13,360 nucleotides of DNA from Deltaproteobacteria bacterium (GCA_031267005.1 JAIRZX010000408.1:1-13360), one strand, 5' to 3'. Shown: positions 7,801 through 13,360, numbered from the stretch's first letter. A program made the numbers and translations. Notes: a model not told the origin generated them from the sequence alone.

Positions 7801-7986
7801 ACGGTCCAGGCGGCCCCGGGCAACGCCCTGGCCTTCTCGGACTCGGGGGCGAAGCTTTCCCACTCGGCGGGGCTGGAGCTGTCCGCGGCGGGCGGGGCGG
7901 TGTCCGTGAAGCTCACCGAGACCGGATTCGAAGTCGCCTCCCCCTTGGAGGCCAAGTTAAACGGCCAGATAATCCAGCTCGGCTGA
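4840..7986 (+). CDS. vgrG: VgrG1, T6SS spike protein with helical insertion in the needle
   Basis: This 1048-residue protein is a gp27-gp5 type spike, which as a trimer tips the Hcp tube of a type VI secretion system. ATG 4840 is chosen because GGAGG (4830-4834) lies five bases upstream and the paralogs start at the same point relative to ALPELELHV. Residues 1 to about 385 form the gp27-like base, with GQVQSRIHL (from 120), the RxLExEGI motif RILEREGIGLSF (177-188), and a GEIYLYGENF loop. Residues 398-480 form the OB-fold with WIDGEGSG, YGRYKVLFP, WVRMAQPYTGAGYGQNF and NPDRPVITG. Beta-repeat sequence starts near 518 and is broken at 568-765 by a mostly helical segment with hydrophobic stretches TWAGWLTGFLLLMKPL and DIISLGTLLASLWGAGG. 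Repeats then run to the end in a GxxI-type cap (NGQIIQLG). Standard VgrG proteins are roughly 600-900 residues, so this one is long. No PAAR or known effector domain is recognised. Tandem terminators follow it. Confidence 0.95.
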   Translation: MAMDNQTKFDLSFSALPELELHVLRFKGKAALNSLYALEITALVKAGDLKGKGPEDFFAGGASLRLRDDSRAPRTAPGGPQAWDCSWNGVVTGFRKSGRAGDYAVLEISLEPALSMLRGQVQSRIHLGESSCDIVRDSLVFGGLAADGFRFAFDRQAYPKREFAFQHEEDLESFVMRILEREGIGLSFDQTGDREIAVFTDANSQFPPLMDGQGELVASAADVSGLGSEADKPRIFGMRSVVRVPKAKVRLKDYNWENPNRPLEVRLDVCSWGRGEIYLYGENFDSLHEGRRLAGIRKEEELWGSEAFVAESRIPGLMPGLTFEVEKSGEDGYDGRYVVAADEMAGSQAARVAAGLGVDLGALVQEEPSEVTHRLALARIDLPYRPARSRAVPKIAGQITAWIDGEGSGDQPEMDGYGRYKVLFPLDVSGRGSGKASGWVRMAQPYTGAGYGQNFPLTPGTEVLVAFVDGNPDRPVITGSVANAETGSLVNSSAPNAAGMGTKGGGSLMFSNEPTKQNVTLSAGSDRGHITLASGSPTTAALYADVVSTTTTVNNNTSTFLSSNAAGYQYAVKAGDDTIRRMVLVMASLRQAVETAAEAAGQAYAQSSDSGVKARAELANNVAAIVDYSIAPLQPLLQVSIQKCQEPDPDPRIPDPNLITISGDSTGSKAVWASKTPYGANTWAGWLTGFLLLMKPLRDISTGYKNIQDFEHPADPDKVPPPMSEDGKRSARGVAYTTEISKVTADIISLGTLLASLWGAGGAMEAKGILIHNKDSYVDVLSNTWAGVSAKGGPLLLESNSPSCADDMRCAVVPGSSGLSYCLASEADGAPVAQPKETNGILLHGKLVRTMADELSLTATQRVVAKTYGGITLATGLNAAPPAPPVTGYNALSSRNVNVGYDRNFGKGVDISALDAGSQIRIQTAAAPDPVNIICGSSAGAEAKKLSMAEGGVKLQNGSATFLDMQDGGVALQLSDTAKLSMEPTSLTVQAAPGNALAFSDSGAKLSHSAGLELSAAGGAVSVKLTETGFEVASPLEAKLNGQIIQLG
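6541..7134 (+). other. Helical insertion domain of VgrG1 (residues 568-765)
   Basis: This part of the gene encodes a segment unlike the beta-repeats on both sides. It begins YQYAVKAGDD and has an Ala-rich amphipathic helix (VLVMASLRQAVETAAEAAG). A Pro/Asp linker (PDPDPRIPDPN), a Trp-rich stretch W672-W686 leading into FLLLMKP (690-696), another charged linker, and a hydrophobic helix at 746-764 follow. VgrG2 has a matching segment with the same order of landmarks, so it is a conserved domain and not a chance insertion. Its function is unknown to me. Confidence 0.65.
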
Positions 7987-8039
7987 CGTCAGCCCGGGGC
8001 CCTTTTCCCGAAGCCTTCCCGCCGCGGTTCTTTTCCGGC

Positions 8040-8063
8040 GGCCCGGACGGACGGGTCCTTTTT
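8040..8063 (+). terminator. Intrinsic terminator 1 after vgrG1
   Basis: GG-CCCG (8040-8045) pairs with CGGG-CC (8052-8058), leaving T8056 bulged, around a 6-nt loop. TTTTT (8059-8063) follows at once. It lies 53 bases after the vgrG1 stop and reads on the + strand. Confidence 0.65.
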
Positions 8064-8069
8064 CCGGCG

Positions 8070-8092
8070 GGCCGGAAGGTCCGGTCCTTTTT
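8070..8092 (+). terminator. Intrinsic terminator 2 after vgrG1
   Basis: GG-CCGGA (8070-8076) pairs with TCCGG-CC (8080-8087), again with a single bulged T (8085), around loop AGG, and is followed by TTTTT (8088-8092). The stem sequence differs from terminator 1 but keeps the pairing and the bulge, which suggests the structure is under selection. Confidence 0.65.
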
Positions 8093-8272
8093 CCGGCGGG
8101 CCGGGCGTCCGGGGGACTTATCCGGGGGCGTCGGGAAACCGGGAGGGGCGTCCTTAAGCGTCACGGCCGGAACCGCCCTGTCCGCGAGAGGCTTGGCCGG
8201 ACACGGGCCGATCCGCGAAGGCTAACGCGCGGGGCGGCAGGGCCCGGTGCCGGAAGAAGCGCTTGCGGCAAG

Positions 8273-8301
8273 TTGACATTTGCGGCCTGAACGGGCAGAT
8301 T
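8273..8301 (+). promoter_or_regulatory. Promoter-like element upstream of vgrG2
   Basis: TTGACA (8273-8278), 17 nt, and CAGATT (8296-8301), then ATTATT-like AT-rich sequence in a GC-rich context. It matches the vgrG1 element at 4438-4466 in -35, spacing and the bases around the -10. Its place after two terminators and before vgrG2 fits an independent promoter. The -10 is weak by sigma70 standards, so an activator or another sigma factor may be involved. Confidence 0.45.
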
Positions 8302-8364
8302 AATTATTGACTTGGAGTATTTTCGCCGGTCCCCCGCGCCGGTTGCCGCCAGCGGAGAGGCCGA

Positions 8365-8402
8365 AGCCCGGTCCCGCCGCCTGAGCCCGGTCCCGCCGCC
8401 TG
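8365..8402 (+). repeat. Perfect 19-bp tandem duplication
   Basis: AGCCCGGTCCCGCCGCCTG occurs at 8365-8383 and again at 8384-8402 with no mismatch, in the untranslated leader of vgrG2. It is probably a recent duplication. Confidence 0.85.
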
Positions 8403-8663
8403 TGTCCGGGGGGACGGGGACGGCCCGTTCCGGGCCAGGGGCCGGCAACCCGGGGGCCGGCGCCCGGGGGGGCCGCATGCGCGTCGGCGGGCGCGAGGTC
8501 GCGGGAAGGGCGCGGCGGCCACGCGCCTGCGCCCGCAGGGCAGTCGCCGCGCGGCGGCGAGCTTGCGCCCGTAGAAACGAGGCCGCGGCCAAGCGGCCGT
8601 CGCCGCGCGGGGGGGCGGAGCGCCGGCGCCCGCGGGGGCGGCCCGCGCCCTCCGGCGCGGCGG

Positions 8664-8686
8664 GCCCGGCCGGGCAAAGCGGCTTT
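8664..8686 (+). promoter_or_regulatory. Two adjacent dyads before the vgrG2 ribosome binding site
   Basis: A perfect 12-bp palindrome GCCCGGCCGGGC (8664-8675) is followed at once by AAAGC-G-GCTTT (8676-8686). The Shine-Dalgarno AAGGAG (8692-8697) follows five bases later. The first dyad shares the CCCGGCCGGG core with the palindrome before vgrG1. Confidence 0.35.
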
Positions 8687-8704
8687 CGGGCAAGGAGAAA
8701 CACC

Positions 8705-11700
8705 ATGAGCGAGACGCGTTCGGCCGGCTTGGGCGGGGAAGCGTTCACCTTCGCGCTTGCCGCTTTGCCCGATCTCGAGTTCCACGTGGCGGGCTTCGGC
8801 GGCGGGGCGGCCTTGAACGGGCTCTACCGCTTCACGATAAGGGCCTTGGCCCGCACGCGGGATCTCGCCTCCTTGGGCCCGCGGGACTTCTACTCGGGCG
8901 CGGCCGTCCTGGGGCTCAGGGAACCGGGGGGCGGCGGAACGAAGCCCGCTCCGGGCGGGAGTTCGGCCTGGGCCGGCGACTGGCACGGGACGCTCACCGC
9001 CGCGCGGCTGGGACGCGAGGCGGGGGAGTGGACCGTCTGCGATTTCGTCCTGGAGCCCGGGCTCTCGAAGCTCCGGGGCCAGATCCAGAGCCGGATCCAC
9101 CTGGACGCCGCCGTCCCCTCCATAGTCCGGGAGAGCATGCTGTTCGGGGGGGCGGACCCCGGCGGGGTCAGGCTGGACCTTGACGAGTCGGCCTACCCGG
9201 CGCGCGAGTTCGTGCTCCAGCACCGGGAGGATCTCCTGGGCTTCGCGATGAGGCTCCTGGAGCGCGAGGGGGTGTCCCTGCGCTTCGACCAGTCCGGCGG
9301 TCGGGACGTGGCGGTCCTTTCCGACTCCAACTCCCGCTTCCCGCCGCTCCTGGACGGGGGGGGCGAGATCGAGCTCGAAATCTCGGACGTGTCGGGGATG
9401 GGCCCGGAATCGGGCGCGGCCGCGCTCTACGGGGCGAGTTTCGAGTCCAGGCTCCCGAAAAGGAAGCTGAGGTTGAGGGACTACGACTGGAAGCGCCCGG
9501 AAAGGCCTTTGGAGGTCGAGCTCGAGGTGTCCGCCCGGGGCCGCGGGGAACTCTACCTCTACGGGGAGAATTTCCGGACCCAGGCCGAAGGGGAGCGGAT
9601 CGCCTCGATCCGCCGCGAGGAGGAGCTCTGGGCCTCGGAGAGGCTGACCGGCTGGGCGCGGCTTCCGGGGGCCATGCCGGGGCTCACGGTGGGCTTGCGG
9701 GGGGGCGCCCCGGGGGATCTCGGCGGCAGGTGGCTCATAGCTTCCGTGGAAGCGCGCGGGAGCCAGGCGGGGCTTCTGTCCGCCGGTCTCGGCTTGGACG
9801 CCCGCGACCTCCGCGGGCCGGGCCCCGAACGCGCGTTTCCTGATGCGGGCCAGGCCCCCGGGCCGGGGGACGGGCTGGAGTGCTTTGCCGCCTTGGGAAG
9901 GCTGCGGCTTCCGTACCGCCCGGCGCGGAAGACCCCCGTTCCCAGGATCGAAGGGCCCGTCGCCGCGTGGATAGACGGCGAAGGGACGGGCGAGAAGCCC
10001 GAGCTGGACGTCTGGGGCCGCTACAAGGTTCTTTTCCCCTTCGATCTGTCCGGAAGGCCCAACGGGGGCGCCAGCCCCTGGATCCGGATGTCGCAGCCCA
10101 GCGCGGGCCCCGGCAGCGGCCAGCACTTCCCGTTAAGGCCGGGATGCGAAGTCCAGGTGGCCTTCACGGGCGGGGACCCGGACCGCCCGGTCATCACGGG
10201 CGCCGTGGCGGACGGGGAGACGGGGAGCTTCTCGAACGCGGCGACGCCGGCGGCGTCCGGCATAGGGACCAGGGGGGGCGGGGCGCTGGTCTTCGGGGAG
10301 AACCAGGGAAAGCAGAGCGCCACCCTCTCGGGGGGGTCGGGCCGCGGGGCCATATCCCTGTCCTCCGGATCGCCTTCGGTCTGCGAAATATCGGCGGACA
10401 TGGTGGACCGCGTCACGGCGTTCCTCGAGGACACGAGCTTCTTCAACTCCATGAACTCGGCCGGCCGCTTCTACGCCGTCCGCGCCTCGGCCGGCTGGGC
10501 GAGGACCTTCGCCCTGGTCATGGCGGCGATAAGGGAGGGGCTGGGGACAGCTTCGGATCTGTTTTCCGACGTTCCCGACTCCGCCAAGATGGGCGACACG
10601 GCCAAGGGCGTCACCTCCGACGCCCTGTCCTTGGCGAGCCTGGCATGCTCCCCGCTCCAGAACGTAATACAGTGGATCCACGACGTGGGCGAAAGGAAAA
10701 AGAAGGCCACGGCGCCCCCGGACTGGAGGGGGACTCCCGACGACGGGCTCTTCGAGACGCAGGCGGACTGGCAGGGGAGCTCCTCGGTGTGGAGGGCCAA
10801 CTCCGACTTCGCCGGGGGAGGGTGGAACAGCCAGATCCTTAAGTTCCTGATGCTCATGAAGAGCGCCAGGGACGTCGGGAGCGCCGTCTTGGCCAACACC
10901 GATCCCCAGGCCGACGGCAGGGTCACGAGGAAGAAGGCCGACGGGACCGGGGGCGAGCAGGATAAGAAGGGCGGCGCGCTCAAGATAGCGAGCCGGACCG
11001 CGCTCGCGGGGTCTTCGGCCTTGACGGTGCTCACGGACGTCCTGGTGCTCTTAAGGCTCTGGAAATCCGTGGCCAGCCCTTCGGGCCGCAAGCCCACCGG
11101 CATGGTGCTGAATAACGCGCTTTCGTACGTGACCGTCCTGGCGAAGGGGCACGCCGCCTTCTCGGCCAAGGGGGCCCTCCTGTTGGAGTCCGGGGGCAGC
11201 GAGCGCCTGGGCGACGACTTGAGGTTCCCCGGCCCGAGGGATGACGCCAGGCTCTCGCGGCTCGCGGCCCTGGAGGACGGGACTTCCGCGGGGACGGGGC
11301 TGGAGGGCGAGAGCGCCGTGCTCCTCCGCGGCGAGCTCATACGCTCGGTCGGGCGGGAGCTGAGCCTGACGGCCCTCGACGCGGTGGCCGTAAAGAGCGC
11401 CGGCGTTATCCGCGTGGCGACCGGCCCCAACTCCGCCGAAATGCCCGCGCAGGGCTTTTTCACCCCCGCCCCCGAGGGCGTCAAGGCGGATCTGGTCGAG
11501 ATCCCCAAGGGTCCGGAGATGGGCCGGGGGGTGTCCCTGGAGGCCCTGGAAGACGGATCGGTCGCCCGCGTTTGCTGTTTGGACGAGGACGGGGCAGTGC
11601 TTCTCCTCCAGGGTTCCCACCGGGGCGAGCTGGCCGAGGCGGGCAAGGGCAAGGACGGGGGCCGCCGCCTGGAGCTCTCCAAGGGGGGGGCGCTTATCCA

Positions 11701-11980
11701 GGACGGCAAGGAGCACGCGCTCACGCTTTCCGCAAGCGTCGGCGCGGAGTTGAGGTCCGGGACGGATCTCTCCTTCGCCTTGAAGGGCGGCCAAGCCCTG
11801 GCGAAGGCCGGCGACGACGCGAGCCTCGCCGCCGGAAACGGGACAGTCAGCGCGGCGGGCACGCAGGAGCTAAAGATCGAGGCCGCGTCCGGCCAGGCCA
11901 AGATCACCATGGGCTCTTCGGGCTTCGTCGCGGAGGCGAACCTTATCGAGGTGAAGGCCAAGCTGTTGGATACGGGGTGA
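8705..11980 (+). CDS. vgrG: VgrG2, T6SS spike protein with helical insertion in the needle
   Basis: This 1091-residue paralog of VgrG1 keeps the same plan. The start ATG 8705 follows AAGGAG by seven bases. The gp27-like base (1 to about 400) has GQIQSRIHL (from 125), MRLLEREGVSLRFDQ and GELYLYGENF. The OB-fold (416-500) has WIDGEGTG, WGRYKVLFPF, PWIRMSQPSAGPGSGQHF and DPDRPVITG (V496-G499 at the end). The beta-repeat needle is interrupted at 590-799 by a helical segment with ALVMAAIRE, VWRANSD, ILKFLMLMK (711-719) and LTVLTDVLVLLRLWKS (773-788). After it, FSAKGALLLES (near 819-829) closely matches VgrG1's VSAKGGPLLLES, but the distal needle then diverges and is longer. It contains a Lys/Gly-rich AGKGKDGGRR loop and two adjacent cysteines (CCLDEDG). 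A different tip may mean different cargo; this is inference. It probably has its own promoter. vgrG3 follows after 292 bp. Confidence 0.95.
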   Translation: MSETRSAGLGGEAFTFALAALPDLEFHVAGFGGGAALNGLYRFTIRALARTRDLASLGPRDFYSGAAVLGLREPGGGGTKPAPGGSSAWAGDWHGTLTAARLGREAGEWTVCDFVLEPGLSKLRGQIQSRIHLDAAVPSIVRESMLFGGADPGGVRLDLDESAYPAREFVLQHREDLLGFAMRLLEREGVSLRFDQSGGRDVAVLSDSNSRFPPLLDGGGEIELEISDVSGMGPESGAAALYGASFESRLPKRKLRLRDYDWKRPERPLEVELEVSARGRGELYLYGENFRTQAEGERIASIRREEELWASERLTGWARLPGAMPGLTVGLRGGAPGDLGGRWLIASVEARGSQAGLLSAGLGLDARDLRGPGPERAFPDAGQAPGPGDGLECFAALGRLRLPYRPARKTPVPRIEGPVAAWIDGEGTGEKPELDVWGRYKVLFPFDLSGRPNGGASPWIRMSQPSAGPGSGQHFPLRPGCEVQVAFTGGDPDRPVITGAVADGETGSFSNAATPAASGIGTRGGGALVFGENQGKQSATLSGGSGRGAISLSSGSPSVCEISADMVDRVTAFLEDTSFFNSMNSAGRFYAVRASAGWARTFALVMAAIREGLGTASDLFSDVPDSAKMGDTAKGVTSDALSLASLACSPLQNVIQWIHDVGERKKKATAPPDWRGTPDDGLFETQADWQGSSSVWRANSDFAGGGWNSQILKFLMLMKSARDVGSAVLANTDPQADGRVTRKKADGTGGEQDKKGGALKIASRTALAGSSALTVLTDVLVLLRLWKSVASPSGRKPTGMVLNNALSYVTVLAKGHAAFSAKGALLLESGGSERLGDDLRFPGPRDDARLSRLAALEDGTSAGTGLEGESAVLLRGELIRSVGRELSLTALDAVAVKSAGVIRVATGPNSAEMPAQGFFTPAPEGVKADLVEIPKGPEMGRGVSLEALEDGSVARVCCLDEDGAVLLLQGSHRGELAEAGKGKDGGRRLELSKGGALIQDGKEHALTLSASVGAELRSGTDLSFALKGGQALAKAGDDASLAAGNGTVSAAGTQELKIEAASGQAKITMGSSGFVAEANLIEVKAKLLDTG
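10472..11101 (+). other. Helical insertion domain of VgrG2 (residues 590-799)
   Basis: The segment starts YAVRAS and ends before MVLNNALSYVTVL, the match to VgrG1's ILIHNKDSYVDVL. Shared landmarks in the same order are: a first helix (ALVMAAIRE against VLVMASLRQ); SPLQ against APLQ; a Trp motif (SSSVWRANSDF against SKAVWASKTPY); a hydrophobic FLMLMKSARD against FLLLMKPLRD; a basic/Asp linker; and a second hydrophobic helix ending in LW. Linkers between them have drifted, including a lysine-rich one here (VGERKKKATAPP). Function unknown. Confidence 0.65.
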
Positions 11981-12032
11981 CGGGCACGCGGGTATTGAAG
12001 GCGCGGCGCCCGCCGCGGCGGCATTAAGCCGC

Positions 12033-12239
12033 GGAAGCCGGTCCGGCTAAGGGAACAGTGAGGAAGCCGGCGCGGCTTAAGGAAACGGCGGGAGCCGGCG
12101 CGGCTTAAGGAAACGGCGGAAGCCGACGCGGCCCGGGGAAACGAAGGAAGCGGCGGAAGCCGGCGCGGCTTGGTTAGGCGCCGGAAGCCGGGGACCGGGG
12201 ACAGGCGCGGCGGAAGGCAAGGGCAGGGGGACCGGGCGG
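12033..12239 (+). repeat. About seven 28-bp hairpin-forming tandem units before vgrG3
   Basis: Units start at 12033, 12062, 12090, 12118, 12146/12155, 12183 and 12212, so the period is 28 with single-base drift and a 9-bp partial duplication at 12146. The best units read GGAAGCCGGCGCGGCTTAAG and continue GAAACGGC. Within them AAGCCG pairs with CGGCTT around GCG. Where the sequence changes, pairing is often kept (AGCCGG-T-CCGGCT in the first unit, CCGG-GGA-CCGG near 12187). There are no unique spacers. The last unit is degenerate. The array fills nearly the whole vgrG2-vgrG3 gap and has no T-runs. Confidence 0.85.
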
Positions 12240-12247
12240 CGTCCCGG
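12232..12247 (+). promoter_or_regulatory. Dyad before the vgrG3 ribosome binding site
   Basis: CCGGG (12232-12236) pairs with CCCGG (12243-12247) around six bases, 14 bases before the Shine-Dalgarno AGGAG (12262-12266). It is a looser counterpart of the palindromes before vgrG1 and vgrG2. Confidence 0.25.
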
Positions 12248-12272
12248 AGGCTTCCGGCCCCAGGAGAACAGC

Positions 12273-13360
12273 ATGGGATCGTTTTCGCAAATGGCCTTCG
12301 CCTTGGAGTTCCCGGAACTTAAGGGACTGGAATGCCACGTCGCCCGCTTCAGGGCGCGGAGCGCCATGAACTCCCTTTACCGCGCGGACGTAAGCATCCT
12401 TATGCCAGTCTCGGATTTGGAGCGCCTGGGGCCCCGGGGCCTTCTGGGCCACGAGGCGGCGCTGCTCCTGGCCGTGCCCGGAAAGGCGGCCGGGCGCGGG
12501 CGGGCTCCGGGGGCGTCCGGGCCCGCGGCCGAGCGGGGCCGCTGGCCCGGCACGGTCGCGGAGTTCTCGGCGGGCGCGCTGGCCGGCGGCTGGGCGGTCT
12601 GCGATTTGGCCGTCGCCCCCGCGATGGCTCTCCTGGCCGGGAGGGAGTCCAGCCGCGTCCACGTGAACCAGTCGGGCCCGGACGCGGTCCGCGAGACCTT
12701 GGAAGCCTGCGGGCTGGACCCGTCGCTGTTCCGCTTCGACATAGACCGGGGCGCCTACCCCAAGCGGGAGTTCGTGTTCAGGCGCGGGGAGGACCCGTTG
12801 AACTTCGTCATGAGGACCCTGGAGCGGGACGGGATAGCCCTCCGCTTCGATCTCTGCGGCAAGCGCGAGCAGCCGGTCTTCAGCGACTCCAACTCCAGCT
12901 TCCCGCCTCTCGGGGGCGCGGACGGGGAGTTCGAGCTTGAAGTTTCCCGGGTCTCGGGCCTCGCGGGAAACCTGGGCATCTCCGGGCTCTTCGGCGCGGC
13001 CCGCGAGAGCGTGAGGCCGGCGGCCAAGGTGCGCTTGAGGGACTTCGACTGGGAGCGGCCGGGGACGCCCCTGGAGGCCGTAGAGGAGGTGGCCGGCTGG
13101 GGAAGCGGGGAAATCTACCTTTACGGGGAGAACTTCGACACCGCCGCCGAAGGGAAGCGGCTGTGCGGCGCGGTCCGCGACGCCGAGATCTGGCGCTCCG
13201 AGCTGGTCACGGGGTCGTGCCGCGCGCCGGGGCTGGCGGCGGGGGTGACGGTCTCGGTCAAGGGGCTCGGCGGTTCGGAAAAGGGCGCGAGGTACCTCGT
13301 GGCGGGCCAGGACTGCTCGGGGAGCCAGGCGAGGGCGGTGGCGGCGGCCGTGGGCCTCTC
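12273..13360 (+). CDS. vgrG: VgrG3, T6SS spike protein, N-terminal part (runs off the window)
   Basis: ATG 12273 lies six bases after AGGAG, and the frame stays open for 362 codons to the window edge. The visible part is the gp27-like base: MAFALEFPELKGLECHVARF matches the start of the other two; AYPKREFVFRRGEDPLNFVM and RTLERDGIALRFD match the RxLExEGI region; FSDSNSSFPPL, RLRDFDWERP and GEIYLYGENFDT follow. The last residues (GSQARAVAAAVGL) match VgrG1 near residue 355, so the OB-fold and needle lie outside. It differs from its paralogs in having ESSRVHV where they have QSRIHL, and a Gly/Ala/Arg-rich loop near residues 70-90. No promoter is evident in the gap, so co-transcription with vgrG2 through the repeat array is likely. 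Confidence 0.93.
   Translation, partial: MGSFSQMAFALEFPELKGLECHVARFRARSAMNSLYRADVSILMPVSDLERLGPRGLLGHEAALLLAVPGKAAGRGRAPGASGPAAERGRWPGTVAEFSAGALAGGWAVCDLAVAPAMALLAGRESSRVHVNQSGPDAVRETLEACGLDPSLFRFDIDRGAYPKREFVFRRGEDPLNFVMRTLERDGIALRFDLCGKREQPVFSDSNSSFPPLGGADGEFELEVSRVSGLAGNLGISGLFGAARESVRPAAKVRLRDFDWERPGTPLEAVEEVAGWGSGEIYLYGENFDTAAEGKRLCGAVRDAEIWRSELVTGSCRAPGLAAGVTVSVKGLGGSEKGARYLVAGQDCSGSQARAVAAAVGL

Larger units (their letters stand above)
8026..8110 (+). repeat. 28-29 bp tandem hairpin/T-run repeat after vgrG1
   Basis: Units begin at 8026, 8054 and 8083 with GGTTC or GGTCC, then TTTT or TTTTT, then CCGGCGG and GCCGG or CCCGG. The last two units are nearly identical for their first 23 bases. 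Because each unit joins a T-run to the next hairpin arm, the array makes successive intrinsic terminators. The first unit ends a weaker hairpin (GAA-CC, 8010-8015, with GGTTC, 8026-8030) followed by TTTT. Confidence 0.75.
8302..8704 (+). other. Very GC-rich leader of vgrG2
   Basis: The vgrG2 frame extends upstream to 8312 without a stop. The implied 131 residues are Arg/Ala/Pro/Gly low-complexity with no resemblance to the extension before vgrG1, so I treat it as untranslated. The stretch holds a 19-bp tandem duplication, many GC palindromes, and near the ribosome binding site GCCCGGCCGGGC (8664-8675) and AAAGC-G-GCTTT (8676-8686). Confidence 0.4.

Noticed and set aside
4522..7863. A 1113-codon open frame on the minus strand, opposite vgrG1
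   Set aside because: It mirrors the vgrG1 codons in a very GC-rich gene where stops are rare on the other strand. The product is Arg/Gly/Pro/His-rich with no domain, and there is no ribosome binding site.
8312..8704. N-terminal extension of VgrG2 by 131 residues
   Set aside because: Arg/Ala/Pro-rich, unlike the extension before VgrG1. AAGGAG precedes ATG 8705 at the right distance.
8300..10126. A 608-codon open frame on the minus strand, opposite the vgrG2 leader and 5' part
   Set aside because: Same explanation: low-complexity product, no start signal, and it lies across an untranslated leader and a well-supported gene.
12033..12239. CRISPR array
   Set aside because: Units are contiguous with no unique spacers, the period of 28 is all repeat, and no cas gene is near.

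Overview
The window joins two very different kinds of DNA. The left part (about 1 to 3,950) is AT-rich to moderate in composition and looks like an accessory or mobile region. The right part (about 3,950 to the end) is strikingly GC-rich and holds tandem vgrG genes. The vgrG genes point to a Gram-negative (diderm) bacterium with a type VI secretion system or a related contractile injection apparatus. The high GC, frequent ATA and AGG codons, and a DUF1703-type AAA/nuclease gene would fit a Desulfobacterota-like (deltaproteobacterial) anaerobe. That assignment is inference and weak, because no rRNA or housekeeping marker is present.

Left part. Positions 1-501 hold the 3' end of a decayed DDE transposase (IS4/IS1634 type). 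Its reading frame is intact except for two in-frame stops, and the first stop falls exactly where the catalytic glutamate of the Y-x2-R-x3-E-x6-K signature should be. About 900 bp without a convincing large gene follows, with a good sigma70-like promoter (TTGACA, 17 nt, TATTTT at 998-1026) and several hairpins. A candidate 43-codon arginine-rich ORF (1391-1522) ends just before a 628-residue protein (1528-3414) with an N-terminal AAA-ATPase-like domain and a C-terminal PD-(D/E)xK nuclease domain. About 1 kb without a recognisable gene separates this from the vgrG cluster.

Right part. Three paralogous vgrG genes lie head to tail on the + strand: 4840-7986 (1048 aa), 8705-11980 (1091 aa), and 12273 to the window end (362 aa visible, cut just before the OB-fold). 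Each starts after a clear Shine-Dalgarno sequence. The first two share a gp27-like base, a gp5-type OB-fold and a beta-repeat needle. In both, the needle is interrupted by a mostly helical segment of about 200 residues with two very hydrophobic stretches, which I do not recognise from standard VgrG proteins. No PAAR, chaperone, effector or other T6SS gene is visible between them.

How the parts fit. vgrG1 is followed by tandem intrinsic terminators built from a 28-29 bp repeat. vgrG1 and vgrG2 each have a similar promoter-like element (GTTGACA, 17 nt, CA(A/G)ATT) about 400 bp upstream of the start codon, so they look like separate transcription units. Between vgrG2 and vgrG3 lies instead a different tandem array, of about seven 28-bp units that each can fold into a small hairpin. 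The cluster therefore looks like a serially duplicated vgrG array whose spacers carry their own structured repeats. This is the part most worth further analysis.
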